Below, piece after piece: positions 17,723 to 26,096 of a stretch of 64,000 bases of DNA. This stretch comes from an uncultured Clostridia bacterium (lineage in GTDB: Bacteria; Bacillota; Clostridia; TANB77; CAG-508), in the NCBI GenBank assembly GCA_944388605.1, contig CALXJJ010000001.1:36615-100614 (forward strand), given 5' to 3'. Under the pieces are notes generated by a model. It ran no database searches. It was given only the letters and a program-made list of their open reading frames with translations, and was not told the origin of the DNA. The translations under genes and the position numbers were made by a program. How positions within the stretch are numbered: the first letter of the stretch is position 1; every line of letters starts with the position of its first letter.

Positions 17723-18643
17723 ATGATAGATAAAACTTTTGTCTTCGGACATACTAATCCAGATACAGATTCAATTGTTTCTGCTATATCAATGGCAAAC
17801 TTACAAACAGAATTAGGTAATAATACTCAAAGTTGTAGGTTAGGGAATATTAATAAAGAAACTGCTTTTGCTTTAAAAACATTTGATTTTGAAGCACCAA
17901 CTTTATTAGAAAAAATAGAAGATAACTCTAATGTTATAATGGTAGATAATAATGAATTTGGTCAATGTGTGCCAGGTATAGAAAATGCTAAAATAAAAAT
18001 GGTTGTTGATCATCATCGTTTTAATTTAAAAACAGATGAGCCTGTTCACTGCGTAACAGAGCCAGTAGGCTGTACATCTACAATCATATATAAATTATAT
18101 AAACAAAATGATATTGATATATCTCCAAAAATGGCAGGTATTATGTTAAGTGCAATAATATCAGATACATTATTATTCAAATCTCCTACTTGCACTGTTG
18201 AAGATAAAAAAATAGCAGAAAAATTAGCTAAAATTGCTGATGTTGATTTGTATGAATATGGTGAAAAACTTTTAAAAGCTGGTACAGATATAAGTGATTA
18301 TACAGCTGATCAGATTATAAATATAGATTCTAAACCGTTTGATAAAAATGACATCAAATTTGTAATTTCTCAAATTAATAGTGCAGATGTTGATGGTGTT
18401 TTTACAAGGAAAACAGAACTAGAAAATTCTATTGGGAATGAGATATCTAAAAATAATCTTAATTTATATGTATTTTTAGTTACAGATATATTAAAAGGAG
18501 ATTCTAAAGCATTAGTACTTGGAGATAAATCAAATATTTTTGAAAAAGCTTTTAGTGTTAGTTTAGATAATAATACTGTTTTATTAAAAGGAGTTGTTTC
18601 AAGAAAAAAACAAGTATTACCTAAAATATTGGAGAATTTATAA
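17723..18643 (+). CDS. ppaC: Manganese-dependent inorganic pyrophosphatase (family II)
   Basis: Hydrolyses pyrophosphate to phosphate in the cytoplasm. It has 306 residues, typical of family II. DHH-family metal ligands are all visible: GHTNPDTDS at the N-terminus, MVDNNEFGQ (about residue 73), VVDHHRF (about residue 96), and the C-terminal DHHA2 part with the SRKKQVLP motif (RKKQ) that binds substrate. It is transcribed alone, from its own consensus promoter to the long hairpin after it. Confidence 0.96.
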   Translation: MIDKTFVFGHTNPDTDSIVSAISMANLQTELGNNTQSCRLGNINKETAFALKTFDFEAPTLLEKIEDNSNVIMVDNNEFGQCVPGIENAKIKMVVDHHRFNLKTDEPVHCVTEPVGCTSTIIYKLYKQNDIDISPKMAGIMLSAIISDTLLFKSPTCTVEDKKIAEKLAKIADVDLYEYGEKLLKAGTDISDYTADQIINIDSKPFDKNDIKFVISQINSADVDGVFTRKTELENSIGNEISKNNLNLYVFLVTDILKGDSKALVLGDKSNIFEKAFSVSLDNNTVLLKGVVSRKKQVLPKILENL

Positions 18644-18701
18644 TATATCTTTAACCATGAATTTGTGAAGTCAAAATTGTGTGCAATGGATTTTCTATAT
18701 T

Positions 18702-18749
18702 AGGAAAGTGGACGTCGAAATGTTTAATTTCGTTAACGTCCACTTTCCT
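18702..18749. terminator. Long bidirectional hairpin between ppaC and the DUF6320 gene
   Basis: Arms AGGAAAGTGGACGT (18702-18715) and ACGTCCACTTTCCT (18736-18749), with an inner CGAAAT/ATTTCG stem. A fragment of the dispersed repeat (GTCAAAATTGTGTGCAA) lies just before it at 18670-18686. The convergent gene ends 3 bases beyond. Confidence 0.75.
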
Positions 18750-18751
18750 TC

Positions 18752-19321
18752 TTATAAGTGTAATCTTCTAATCAATTCTTCTTTAATATTTTTTCCACAC
18801 AATGATATATTAAATATTAAAGTTACTGTTGCAATAAATGTAGCTAAAATTGTAAATATTTCTAATTTTATTAAATTAGTAGTACATAACAATACAAATG
18901 GTAAAATACTTATTAAAAAAGTCATTACTTGATATAATGCATATTGATAATACTTCTTTGTACTTACTATAGTTAATAATAATAATGTGATATTTGCCAC
19001 AGATATTATTATAGGTAGTGCCATATCTAAGCTCCAACCCCTATATCCTATAATAATATCTATAGCAATTGTTAATATAGAGATTAATATGGTTTGCATA
19101 AATACATTTGAAGCAATATTTATATTTCTTTTTATTGAATACATAACTGTTACCCAAGTATACACTATTCCAGCTATAACTAAAAATGCCCAAAAGAAAT
19201 TCCCTGGAATACATATATTTATGATTATACAAGTAAGTGATATTAATATAGATATTCCTAGCATAATTTTTATCACTAAATGACTATTTCTTATATTATT
19301 TATTTTAGGATATAATGTCAT
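18752..19321 (-). CDS. DUF6320-like multi-pass membrane protein
   Basis: A 189-residue protein with about six hydrophobic helices, starting MTLYPK. It is assigned to DUF6320 mainly by context and general form: proteins of this kind sit after acyltransferase/hydrolase pairs in Clostridia. No catalytic residues can be pointed to. The gene overlaps the end of the acyltransferase gene by 17 bases, so translation is probably coupled. The start is taken at 19321 rather than 19330. Confidence 0.6.
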   Translation of the reverse strand: MTLYPKINNIRNSHLVIKIMLGISILISLTCIIINICIPGNFFWAFLVIAGIVYTWVTVMYSIKRNINIASNVFMQTILISILTIAIDIIIGYRGWSLDMALPIIISVANITLLLLTIVSTKKYYQYALYQVMTFLISILPFVLLCTTNLIKLEIFTILATFIATVTLIFNISLCGKNIKEELIRRLHL

Positions 19322-20570
19322 GTACACCATTCCCTTCTAAACTTATTTCTATACCCTGCTTTTTTATTTGTTTGTAAAAAGTTTTTTCAATATCAGTATT
19401 TTCTAATGTTGATGTAAATGTAAATACAAGTTCATTATCAAAAGAACATGCAGAACATTTAATTTTTTCTACTGGCTCTGGAGCAATTAAAATCATAAAC
19501 TTTTCTATATATTTTTTATACTCTCCTATTATACCTATTCTTCCTATATTAGAAAATGTAGTTGTTGTATATTTCCTAATTTCTAAATAACTTAACCTTA
19601 CTATTATACTTTTTAAAAATAAAGGTATCATTTTTATTATTAAATTATTCCCTAATCTTACATTTGCAGACATAGTTTTTAATATTTCATTTTTGCTTAA
19701 TCTTTTTTCAAAATCACCTTTAACAAATCTAAGTATATCTTCAAATTCATTAACTTGTTTCATATTTGTTTCAACTGTTATATATGAGAAAAAATTATTT
19801 ATTGTTTCAGATCTGAAGTATTTTTTTAAATCTACAGGTATACATATTTTTATTGGTCTACTTCCTTTATGTTTTATATAATTTGCAGTATATATTGCAT
19901 ATATAAGTGTAGCAGTTAAATATTGAGTTACTGTAACTTCTTTTTCTTTTGCTACAATTTTAAGTTCCTTTAAATTAATATTTTCGTGTATTACACCTAT
20001 GGTTGCTAAAGGTAATTTTTTCCCTTTTAATATATATGCTTTTCTAGAACTAGAATTACTATGTAATTTTTTATTGTAATTTTTTATGTAATCATCTTCT
20101 GTATCATATTTTATTTTTCTTGCTTCTCTTATCTTTTCATCAAATACTTCTGGATATTTTTTTTCTATATAAGTATAAACTATTTCTCTTAATAAATAAA
20201 CTCCACTATTTCCATCAGTCAAAGAATGAAAAATATCTAAATTTATTTTATTATTAAAATAAGTAATTTTAAACAAATAGTCATTATTAGTATTTGGATC
20301 TATATATTTGCATGGATAATTATTTTCTTCTTCTATTATAAGTTCCTTATTGTTTTCTTCATAATAATACCAAAACATTCCTTTTTTTAGTTTTACTTTA
20401 AATGAAGCATAATATTTAAGAACCTCATTCACTGCTTGTTTTAATATTTCAGGTTCTACCTTTTCTTTTAATACAGCTGATAATCTAAAAACACTACTAT
20501 ACTTTTTACTTGATATTATTGGAAAAATTTTTGCAGAATTATCAAGTCTCCTCCAATTTTCTTTTGACAT
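19305..20570 (-). CDS. Condensation-domain-like acyltransferase (alcohol acetyltransferase family)
   Basis: A 421-residue protein of the condensation/alcohol-acetyltransferase superfamily. The catalytic histidine region reads LDIFHSLTDGNS (an HHxxxDG variant, about residue 113). The CICIPVDLKKYFRSETINN and TTTFSNIGRIG segments match the second half of the fold. It probably transfers an acyl group to a hydroxyl or amine; the substrate is unknown. An AAAAGGAGA site precedes the ATG. It is the middle gene of three, 6 bases after the hydrolase. Confidence 0.8.
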   Translation of the reverse strand: MSKENWRRLDNSAKIFPIISSKKYSSVFRLSAVLKEKVEPEILKQAVNEVLKYYASFKVKLKKGMFWYYYEENNKELIIEEENNYPCKYIDPNTNNDYLFKITYFNNKINLDIFHSLTDGNSGVYLLREIVYTYIEKKYPEVFDEKIREARKIKYDTEDDYIKNYNKKLHSNSSSRKAYILKGKKLPLATIGVIHENINLKELKIVAKEKEVTVTQYLTATLIYAIYTANYIKHKGSRPIKICIPVDLKKYFRSETINNFFSYITVETNMKQVNEFEDILRFVKGDFEKRLSKNEILKTMSANVRLGNNLIIKMIPLFLKSIIVRLSYLEIRKYTTTTFSNIGRIGIIGEYKKYIEKFMILIAPEPVEKIKCSACSFDNELVFTFTSTLENTDIEKTFYKQIKKQGIEISLEGNGVHDIIS

Positions 20571-20576
20571 ATATTA

Positions 20577-21434
20577 TCACTCTCCTTTTAATATTTCTAG
20601 TATAATATCATACCCTTCTTGTGCTCCTACTACATTTTCTCTTCTTTTTAATATAAAATTATGAATTGCGTCTTTAATTTCTATATAATTAACATTACTT
20701 AATTTTTCAGCAAATCTTTTACAATCTGGATATAACATATCTCTTGTTCCTGTTATTATAGTAATGTTTCCTAACTTATCTGTAGGACCAATTATTGGAT
20801 TGACTAAATACGAGTCCATTCCATCTTTTCCAGCATAACTTTTGCCTGATATACTTAATAGTGATTTATTTAAAACTGGATCATCCACCTTATCTATTTC
20901 TGGATTTTCTAATCTTACATCGAGCCAAGGTGATATTAGTATAAGTTCTCTAGGCATTTGTACATTTTCCTGACTTAATTTTTCGCATAATGCTAAACTC
21001 AATCCACCTCCTGCTGAATCTCCCATCACAATTAATCTTTCACTCCCTACTTCTTCTATTATTTCTTTATAAAACGGCTCCATCATTTTAAACACTTCTT
21101 TATATGTATTTGCAGGAGCTAATGGATAATCTGGCACTATAATTGAAGCATTTGTATCATCTATAATATCTTTAAAAAATTCCCAATGTATTTTTTCTAA
21201 TTCTCCAACATAAGATCCACCATGAATATATAAAATTTTTAAATTGCTTGCTTTTTCTTTTGGAGATATTATATATATATTTCTTCCCATAAATTTTTCT
21301 TCTTTATAATTATATTTTTCAAAAATCTCTTTTGGCATACTTGATGTAGCTACTCTTATATAATAATATGTTATACCTATAATTGTTACTATGATTATCA
21401 TTGCAATTAAAACTTTTATTATGTTTGATTTCAT
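20577..21434 (-). CDS. Membrane-anchored alpha/beta hydrolase (HSL family)
   Basis: A 285-residue protein. An N-terminal transmembrane helix (IIKVLIAMIIIVTIIGITYYY) is followed by a hormone-sensitive-lipase-type esterase domain: oxyanion motif YIHGGSY (about residue 68), nucleophile elbow MGDSAGGG (about residue 142), acid TGTRDMLYPD and histidine AIHNFI. It is likely an esterase/deacylase on the outer face or membrane surface. First gene of the hydrolase-acyltransferase-DUF6320 operon, which suggests acylation and deacylation of a shared lipid or glycan; that link is inference. Confidence 0.85.
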   Translation of the reverse strand: MKSNIIKVLIAMIIIVTIIGITYYYIRVATSSMPKEIFEKYNYKEEKFMGRNIYIISPKEKASNLKILYIHGGSYVGELEKIHWEFFKDIIDDTNASIIVPDYPLAPANTYKEVFKMMEPFYKEIIEEVGSERLIVMGDSAGGGLSLALCEKLSQENVQMPRELILISPWLDVRLENPEIDKVDDPVLNKSLLSISGKSYAGKDGMDSYLVNPIIGPTDKLGNITIITGTRDMLYPDCKRFAEKLSNVNYIEIKDAIHNFILKRRENVVGAQEGYDIILEILKGE

Positions 21435-21722
21435 ATTTATGTCGATCCTTTCTATAATTTTTTACTTTATCATAATTCAACTTATATTATTATATCAAAT
21501 TACTTTCTATTTTTCTACTATTCAAAACTATTTAGATTTAACCTGCTCTTCTAGTAAATTCGCGTAAAATTAGATTATATAATTATTGAAAACTGTTTAT
21601 ATTTGTGTTATAATAATTTTTGTTACTAGTTGAAATTCATTGATTTTAATACTCAAATATTTTGTATATTATAATCAATGTTCATGGCATTTCACTAAAT
21701 TTAATATGGTGAGGTATTTATC

Positions 21723-22079
21723 ATGCGGAGAAGACATTTTAGCTTTTTATTTGTATGCATAATATTTATATGCATATGCTCTATTGTTTCAACAACATTA
21801 GTATGCATCACCAGTTCAGCTAAAAGTTCTAACTTTGGAGTAGTACTTATTGACAGTACATTAGGTAATATTGACGAAATAGATTTATCAATGTTACATA
21901 TTGATAAATATGATTATGCACTCCAATCAGTAAATTCTCCTCAAGATTTAGTCAACTACTATAACTTCTATCATGACCTCAATTATGATATATATGTTGT
22001 TATTAATAAAGATAATCATCTATTATTAAATACATTATATATATTAGATAATACTACTGGAAAGATAGAAAAAATTTAA
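21723..22079 (+). CDS. Small exported or membrane protein, unknown
   Basis: Unrecognised 118-residue protein with an N-terminal basic patch (MRRRHF) and a long hydrophobic signal/anchor (LFVCIIFICICSIVSTTLVC), then a soluble domain of about 85 residues. GGTGAGG lies 9 bases upstream. Codon 2 is CGG, one of the very few in-frame CGG codons here, and it is read without a frame change. A TATAAT at 21670-21675 lies upstream; its -35 is poor. A terminator follows directly. Confidence 0.7.
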   Translation: MRRRHFSFLFVCIIFICICSIVSTTLVCITSSAKSSNFGVVLIDSTLGNIDEIDLSMLHIDKYDYALQSVNSPQDLVNYYNFYHDLNYDIYVVINKDNHLLLNTLYILDNTTGKIEKI

Positions 22080-22085
22080 TCTTAA

Positions 22086-22120
22086 AATGAGTATAAGAGC
22101 CATGCTTATATTCATTTTTT
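22086..22120 (+). terminator. Terminator after the 21723 gene
   Basis: AATGAGTATAAG / CTTATATTCATT, one G-T mismatch, 7-base loop, followed by a T-run. It starts 6 bases after the stop codon. Confidence 0.8.
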
Positions 22121-22123
22121 GTT

Positions 22124-22330
22124 GAATAGGAAATCGAGTTTTTCATATTCAACAAAATAACAACATTGCACAGAAAAATTGATATGCAATTTTTCACGTC
22201 GACAAATCTTTACGTTTCTTCGAGAACTTAAATATATATAATTAAGTTAGAAAAGTATAGGAAAGTTCTCGCTAAGCGAGATTTGTCCACTTTTCGTTAA
22301 TTTGTATGCAATGTTTTTTACTTGAAAACA
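22124..22330 (+). other. Gene-free stretch with scrambled inverted repeats
   Basis: About 340 bases lie between genes at 22079 and 22423. Apart from the terminator they hold several short inverted pieces: GAGAACTT...AAGTT, GTTCTCGC/GCGAG, two GACAAATC/GATTTGTC arms, and an ATTTGTATGCAATG phrase also found in the dispersed repeat at 33.9 kb. I read it as a decayed copy or nested copies of that repeat family; no gene is seen. Confidence 0.4.
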
Positions 22331-22422
22331 TGATCTAAAATCAAAATTTATTCTGATTATTTTTTTTATTTTTGGTTAAAATATATATAGTAATTATTTA
22401 CATAAAGAAAGGAATAAAATTT

Positions 22423-23085
22423 ATGCTTTTTGTTTACATCTTTATATTTATTTTGTTATTACTATTTATTGTATATTTTTCTCACCTAAAATTAAATATC
22501 TACTATTTTTCTAAAAGTAATACTGAAAACTTAAAATATTTTTTTAGTATCGGATTATATTTTTTTAATAAAATTCCTATATTAAAAATAAAAATAGATA
22601 ATAAAAAAGTTAATAATTTGTATAAACATCATCTACTTAAAAAAATTAATATCAAAGATGTAGAAAAATTTGCCCAAAATAGAAAACCAAATTTAAAAGA
22701 TATAAAAAAATTGGATATGAAAATAGAAAAATTAGATTTAAAACTAAAATTAGGTATAGATGACGTTATTTTAAACTCATATTTAATTGCTTTTATTTCT
22801 ATTATATTATCAAATATTCTTCCTTTTTTCACTAAATCGAATAAAAATATAAAATATAGCATATTGCCTGAATATAATAATAACCCAGACTACGAGCATA
22901 ATCCAGTTTTTGAACTTAATTTATTAGATTCTTACTATAAGCACAATAAAAATTATTATAAAATCAATTTAATTGGTATATTTAGTATTAAAATTGTGAA
23001 TATTATAAGTATCATAAAAAAAGGAAGGATTGATAAAAATGAACGAACATCCAATAGAAGGTCTTATGACTACAGCTATGAATAG
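22423..23085 (+). CDS. ytfI: DUF2953 protein, YtfI-like
   Basis: A 220-residue protein. An N-terminal transmembrane helix (MLFVYIFIFILLLLFIVYFS) is followed by a basic domain and a second hydrophobic segment (NSYLIAFISIILSNILPFF). The C-terminal PEYNN...FELNLL stretch is typical of DUF2953. The start is at 22423, with AAAGGA 10 bases upstream. The gene overlaps ytfJ by 47 bases. The YtfI-YtfJ pairing is conserved in spore formers, and the protein is thought to act in the forespore membrane. Confidence 0.8.
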   Translation: MLFVYIFIFILLLLFIVYFSHLKLNIYYFSKSNTENLKYFFSIGLYFFNKIPILKIKIDNKKVNNLYKHHLLKKINIKDVEKFAQNRKPNLKDIKKLDMKIEKLDLKLKLGIDDVILNSYLIAFISIILSNILPFFTKSNKNIKYSILPEYNNNPDYEHNPVFELNLLDSYYKHNKNYYKINLIGIFSIKIVNIISIIKKGRIDKNERTSNRRSYDYSYE

Positions 23086-23668
23086 CATAAAAGATATGGT
23101 AGATGTAAATACTATAATTGGTGAACCTATAGAAACTTCAAATAATATAATTATTATTCCTATATCAAAAGTTGGATTTGGGTTTGCATCTGGTGGAAGT
23201 GAATTCAAAGGTGAAACTATAAATGAATATATGAAAAAGGAAAAAGAAGAACAAATACAATATCGTTTACCATTTGGCGGTGGAAGTGGTGCAGGTGTTA
23301 GCATTACTCCTGTGGCATTTTTAGTAGTTCAAGCAAACAATGTAAAACTACTACCAGTAAATCACAGTTGTGCTATGGATAGATTAATTGATTATGTACC
23401 TGATTTAATGGAAAAAGTTAACTCTCTTTTAAATAAGCAAATGTCTAATAAAAAAGAGGAAAAAAAAGATGGATTAAAGCAAAAGGTTAAAGAATTGAAA
23501 GAGGAAAAAGAAAAATTAGAACAGCAAAATGCAGAAATTAAAATTGAATCACCTATAATTCAAAATAAAGCAAGACCAAAAAGAAATAAGCCTATTCCTG
23601 CTTATGAATATGAATATGATGAAACAGAAATGCAAACTCCTCAAACAGATGATTATGATGATGAATAG
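23039..23668 (+). CDS. ytfJ: Sporulation protein YtfJ / GerW
   Basis: A 209-residue protein. The conserved core is HPIEGLMTTAMNSIKDMVDVNTIIGEP, then IIPISKVGFGFASGGSEF and LPFGGGSGAGVSITPVAFLVV. In Bacillus this spore protein is needed for normal germination with certain receptors. The C-terminal tail (about residues 135-209) is a charged, Lys/Glu-rich extension longer than the Bacillus protein and ends in an acidic patch. AGGAAGGA lies 9 bases upstream. It converges on scpA, with a shared hairpin at the junction. Confidence 0.92.
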   Translation: MNEHPIEGLMTTAMNSIKDMVDVNTIIGEPIETSNNIIIIPISKVGFGFASGGSEFKGETINEYMKKEKEEQIQYRLPFGGGSGAGVSITPVAFLVVQANNVKLLPVNHSCAMDRLIDYVPDLMEKVNSLLNKQMSNKKEEKKDGLKQKVKELKEEKEKLEQQNAEIKIESPIIQNKARPKRNKPIPAYEYEYDETEMQTPQTDDYDDE

Positions 23669-23696
23669 AAGTCAAAGTTTAATTACTTTGACTTCT
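23667..23696. terminator. Bidirectional terminator hairpin shared by ytfJ and scpA
   Basis: AGAAGTCAAAGT / ACTTTGACTTCT, perfect 12-base arms with a 6-base loop. It includes the ytfJ stop codon and the last codons of scpA. Confidence 0.75.
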
Positions 23697-24432
23697 TCTC
23701 GACTATTATATCTCCAAACATTTCTTCTTGCTTTGTTGTTACTTTATTTCTACGCGACATTTCTAAGAGTCCTGTAAAAGCAGTAACTATTTCTTTTTTA
23801 TTACATCTATTTAATGAAAATAATTTGTTAAATATAAATTTATTATTATGTATCAATTCTTTAAACATTTGCTTTACTTTATCACCTACAGTATATATAT
23901 CTACTATAGCAATCTTTTGAATATTTTTTGCATTATTATTTAATCTATTCGAATTTTTTTCTACTATTTTTGAATATATTTCTGGTATAATCTTACTATC
24001 ATACTTTTTATCCAGAACTTGTTTTGGTAGTTCAATATTTTCTGACATTTTAGTAAATCTTTTTCCATAAATATCATAGTTTTGTTTTAGGATTTTAGTA
24101 ATTTCTTTATATTTTTTATAATCTATTATCCTTCTTATAAGTTCTTCTTCTGTAATTTCTTCTTGATCTTCATTTTCTTTAGGTAACAGATTTTTAGATT
24201 TTACATATAATAATGTAGATGCCATTAGTAAAAACTCGCTAGTAACTTCTAAATTCATTTCTTCCATTTTATTTATATATTCAATATATTGATCTGTTAT
24301 ATCATTTATTCTTATATCATAAATATTCATTTTATTTTTATCAATTAAATGGCATAATAAATCTAATGGACCTTCAAAATTGTCTATTTTAATTTCGTAT
24401 TTAGCAGTTTCCATTGTTAATATTTTATGCAT
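23683..24432 (-). CDS. scpA: Segregation and condensation protein A
   Basis: Kleisin subunit that bridges SMC with ScpB for chromosome condensation. It has 249 residues. The ScpA signature is at the N-terminus (YEIKIDNFEGPLDLLCHLIDKNKMNIYDI), followed by LEVTSEFLLMASTLLYVKSKNLLP and the C-terminal winged helix (VTAFTGLLEMSRRNKV). The start at 24432 is kept because an AAAAGGA site serves it. An internal ATG at 24414 lacks a site. It follows recX by 25 bases. scpB is not in this window. Confidence 0.93.
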   Translation of the reverse strand: MHKILTMETAKYEIKIDNFEGPLDLLCHLIDKNKMNIYDIRINDITDQYIEYINKMEEMNLEVTSEFLLMASTLLYVKSKNLLPKENEDQEEITEEELIRRIIDYKKYKEITKILKQNYDIYGKRFTKMSENIELPKQVLDKKYDSKIIPEIYSKIVEKNSNRLNNNAKNIQKIAIVDIYTVGDKVKQMFKELIHNNKFIFNKLFSLNRCNKKEIVTAFTGLLEMSRRNKVTTKQEEMFGDIIVEKKSK

Positions 24433-24457
24433 CTTTTTTCATTCCTTTTCTATCATA

Positions 24458-24907
24458 TTAATTTAATTCTTCTATTGCTTTTTTTATTGACTCTTCTTTA
24501 TATCCCTTTTTCTTTAAATATTGTTTTGCTAAATCAATATCTATATTATTACTTTTTTTTAATAATATTTTTTTTGCAGAAGAAGCCTCATATTCTTCTA
24601 ACTCATCTATATTTTCACATATATAATCATCTATATTATTAGCATTTAAACCTTTTTGCATTAATTTATATTTTATTTCTTTTATAGATAATGTATTTAA
24701 TAGAATATATTGTTTAATTGCTTTTCCTATATATTCTATATCATTAATATATCCTGCTTCTTCTAAATAGGCTATTACATCTTCTAAAATATTATCGTCA
24801 ATATCTTTTGAAAACTTTTGAATAATTTGTTTTTTTGTTCTTTTTTGATACATTATATATTTTAATACTCTTGTCTTTTGTTTATCAAATTCTTCTATGC
24901 TATACAT
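24458..24907 (-). CDS. recX: Regulatory protein RecX
   Basis: A 149-residue RecA modulator made of three-helix repeats (VLKYIMYQKRTKKQIIQKF..., AYLEEAGYINDIEYIGKAI, KLMQKGLNANNIDDYI, LKKKGYKEESIKKAI). The YLEEAGYIND motif is the family hallmark. It lies 23 bases downstream of recA on the same strand, so both belong to the same SOS-type operon. Confidence 0.9.
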   Translation of the reverse strand: MYSIEEFDKQKTRVLKYIMYQKRTKKQIIQKFSKDIDDNILEDVIAYLEEAGYINDIEYIGKAIKQYILLNTLSIKEIKYKLMQKGLNANNIDDYICENIDELEEYEASSAKKILLKKSNNIDIDLAKQYLKKKGYKEESIKKAIEELN

Positions 24908-24930
24908 AATTAAAACCTCTTGATTTCATT

Positions 24931-25989
24931 CTATTCCTCAGGTGGTATATCTTCTTCTTTATCTTTTTCTTCTTCTCCTAAACTTTGTTCAAATGCTTTG
25001 TTAAAATTATCTCTAACTTTCTTTTCTATCTCGTTCATTGTTTGTTTATTATCATTAAGATATTTCTTAACATTTTCCCTTCCTTGTCCAATTCTTTCAC
25101 CATTATAGCTAAACCACGAACCACTTTTTTCTATAATATCTAAATTTACAGCTAAATCTAATATATTTCCTTCTTTTGATATTCCTTTTCCATATACAAT
25201 ATCAAACTCTGCTTCTCTAAATGGTGGTGCCACTTTATTCTTTACTACTTTTACTCTTGCTCTATTTCCTACTATTTCTCCATCTTGTTTTATATTATCA
25301 ATTTTTCTAATATCTAATCTAACAGAAGCATAATATTTTAGTGCTCTTCCTCCAGCTGTTGTTTCTGGATTTCCAAACATCACTCCTACTTTTTCTCTTA
25401 ATTGATTTATAAATACTATAACTGCTTTTGATTTGTTTATAGCTCCTGCTAACTTTCTTAATGCTTGAGACATTAATCTTGCTTGAAGTCCTATATGAGA
25501 ATCTCCCATATCTCCATCTATTTCTGCTTTTGGAACTAGTGCTGCAACAGAGTCAACAACAATTATATCTAATGCACCGCTTCTTACTAAAGCTTCCGCT
25601 ATTTCTAATGCTTGTTCTCCTGTATCTGGTTGTGAAACTATTAAATTATCTATATCTACACCCAAATGCTTAGCATATACTGGATCTAACGCATGTTCTG
25701 CATCTATAAAAGCTGCTTCTCCTCCCATTTTTTGAGCTTCAGCTATCATATGTAATGCAAGAGTAGTCTTACCAGACGATTCTGGTCCATATACTTCTAT
25801 AATTCTACCTCTTGGGATTCCACCTATACCTAATGCAATATCTAAGCTTAATGCTCCTGTTGGAATTGCTTCTACTTCCATTGTCTTAAAATCCCCTAAT
25901 TTCATAACTGATCCTTTTCCAAATTGTTTTTCTATTTGGCTCATTGCTGCTTCTAATGCTTTTCTTTTTTCTTGATTTTCTGTACTCAT
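24931..25989 (-). CDS. recA: Recombinase RecA
   Basis: DNA strand-exchange ATPase and SOS co-protease, 352 residues. Walker A is GPESSGKTT (about residue 67), with the [23 protein letters not shown] and [17 protein letters not shown] loops and the L2 region [16 protein letters not shown] intact. The C-terminus is acidic (EEDIPPEE). A good -35/-10 pair and a LexA-like box lie upstream. Order recA-recX-scpA. Confidence 0.98.
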   Translation of the reverse strand: MSTENQEKRKALEAAMSQIEKQFGKGSVMKLGDFKTMEVEAIPTGALSLDIALGIGGIPRGRIIEVYGPESSGKTTLALHMIAEAQKMGGEAAFIDAEHALDPVYAKHLGVDIDNLIVSQPDTGEQALEIAEALVRSGALDIIVVDSVAALVPKAEIDGDMGDSHIGLQARLMSQALRKLAGAINKSKAVIVFINQLREKVGVMFGNPETTAGGRALKYYASVRLDIRKIDNIKQDGEIVGNRARVKVVKNKVAPPFREAEFDIVYGKGISKEGNILDLAVNLDIIEKSGSWFSYNGERIGQGRENVKKYLNDNKQTMNEIEKKVRDNFNKAFEQSLGEEEKDKEEDIPPEE

Positions 25990-26032
25990 ATTTATATACC
26001 TATCCTTTCAATATAATTAATTTATTATCTTA

Positions 26033-26044
26033 GAACATTTGTTT
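26033..26044. promoter_or_regulatory. LexA (SOS) box candidate at recA
   Basis: GAACATTTGTTT, close to the Firmicute operator CGAACRNRYGTTYC (GAAC-N4-GTTY half-sites). It sits just downstream of the recA -10 box (26050-26055). Confidence 0.6.
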
Positions 26045-26049
26045 GTTAT

Positions 26050-26077
26050 ATTATATATCATTTTTTTTATTTGTCAA
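26050..26077 (-). promoter_or_regulatory. Sigma-A promoter of recA
   Basis: Minus strand TTGACA (26072-26077), 16 bases, TATAAT (26050-26055), about 60 bases upstream of the recA ATG. Confidence 0.85.
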
Positions 26078-26096
26078 TACTTTTTATAAATTATTT

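Noticed and set aside
23683..25989. A scpB gene beside scpA
   Set aside because: The neighbours of scpA are recX on one side and the convergent ytfJ on the other; no ScpB-like frame is present.
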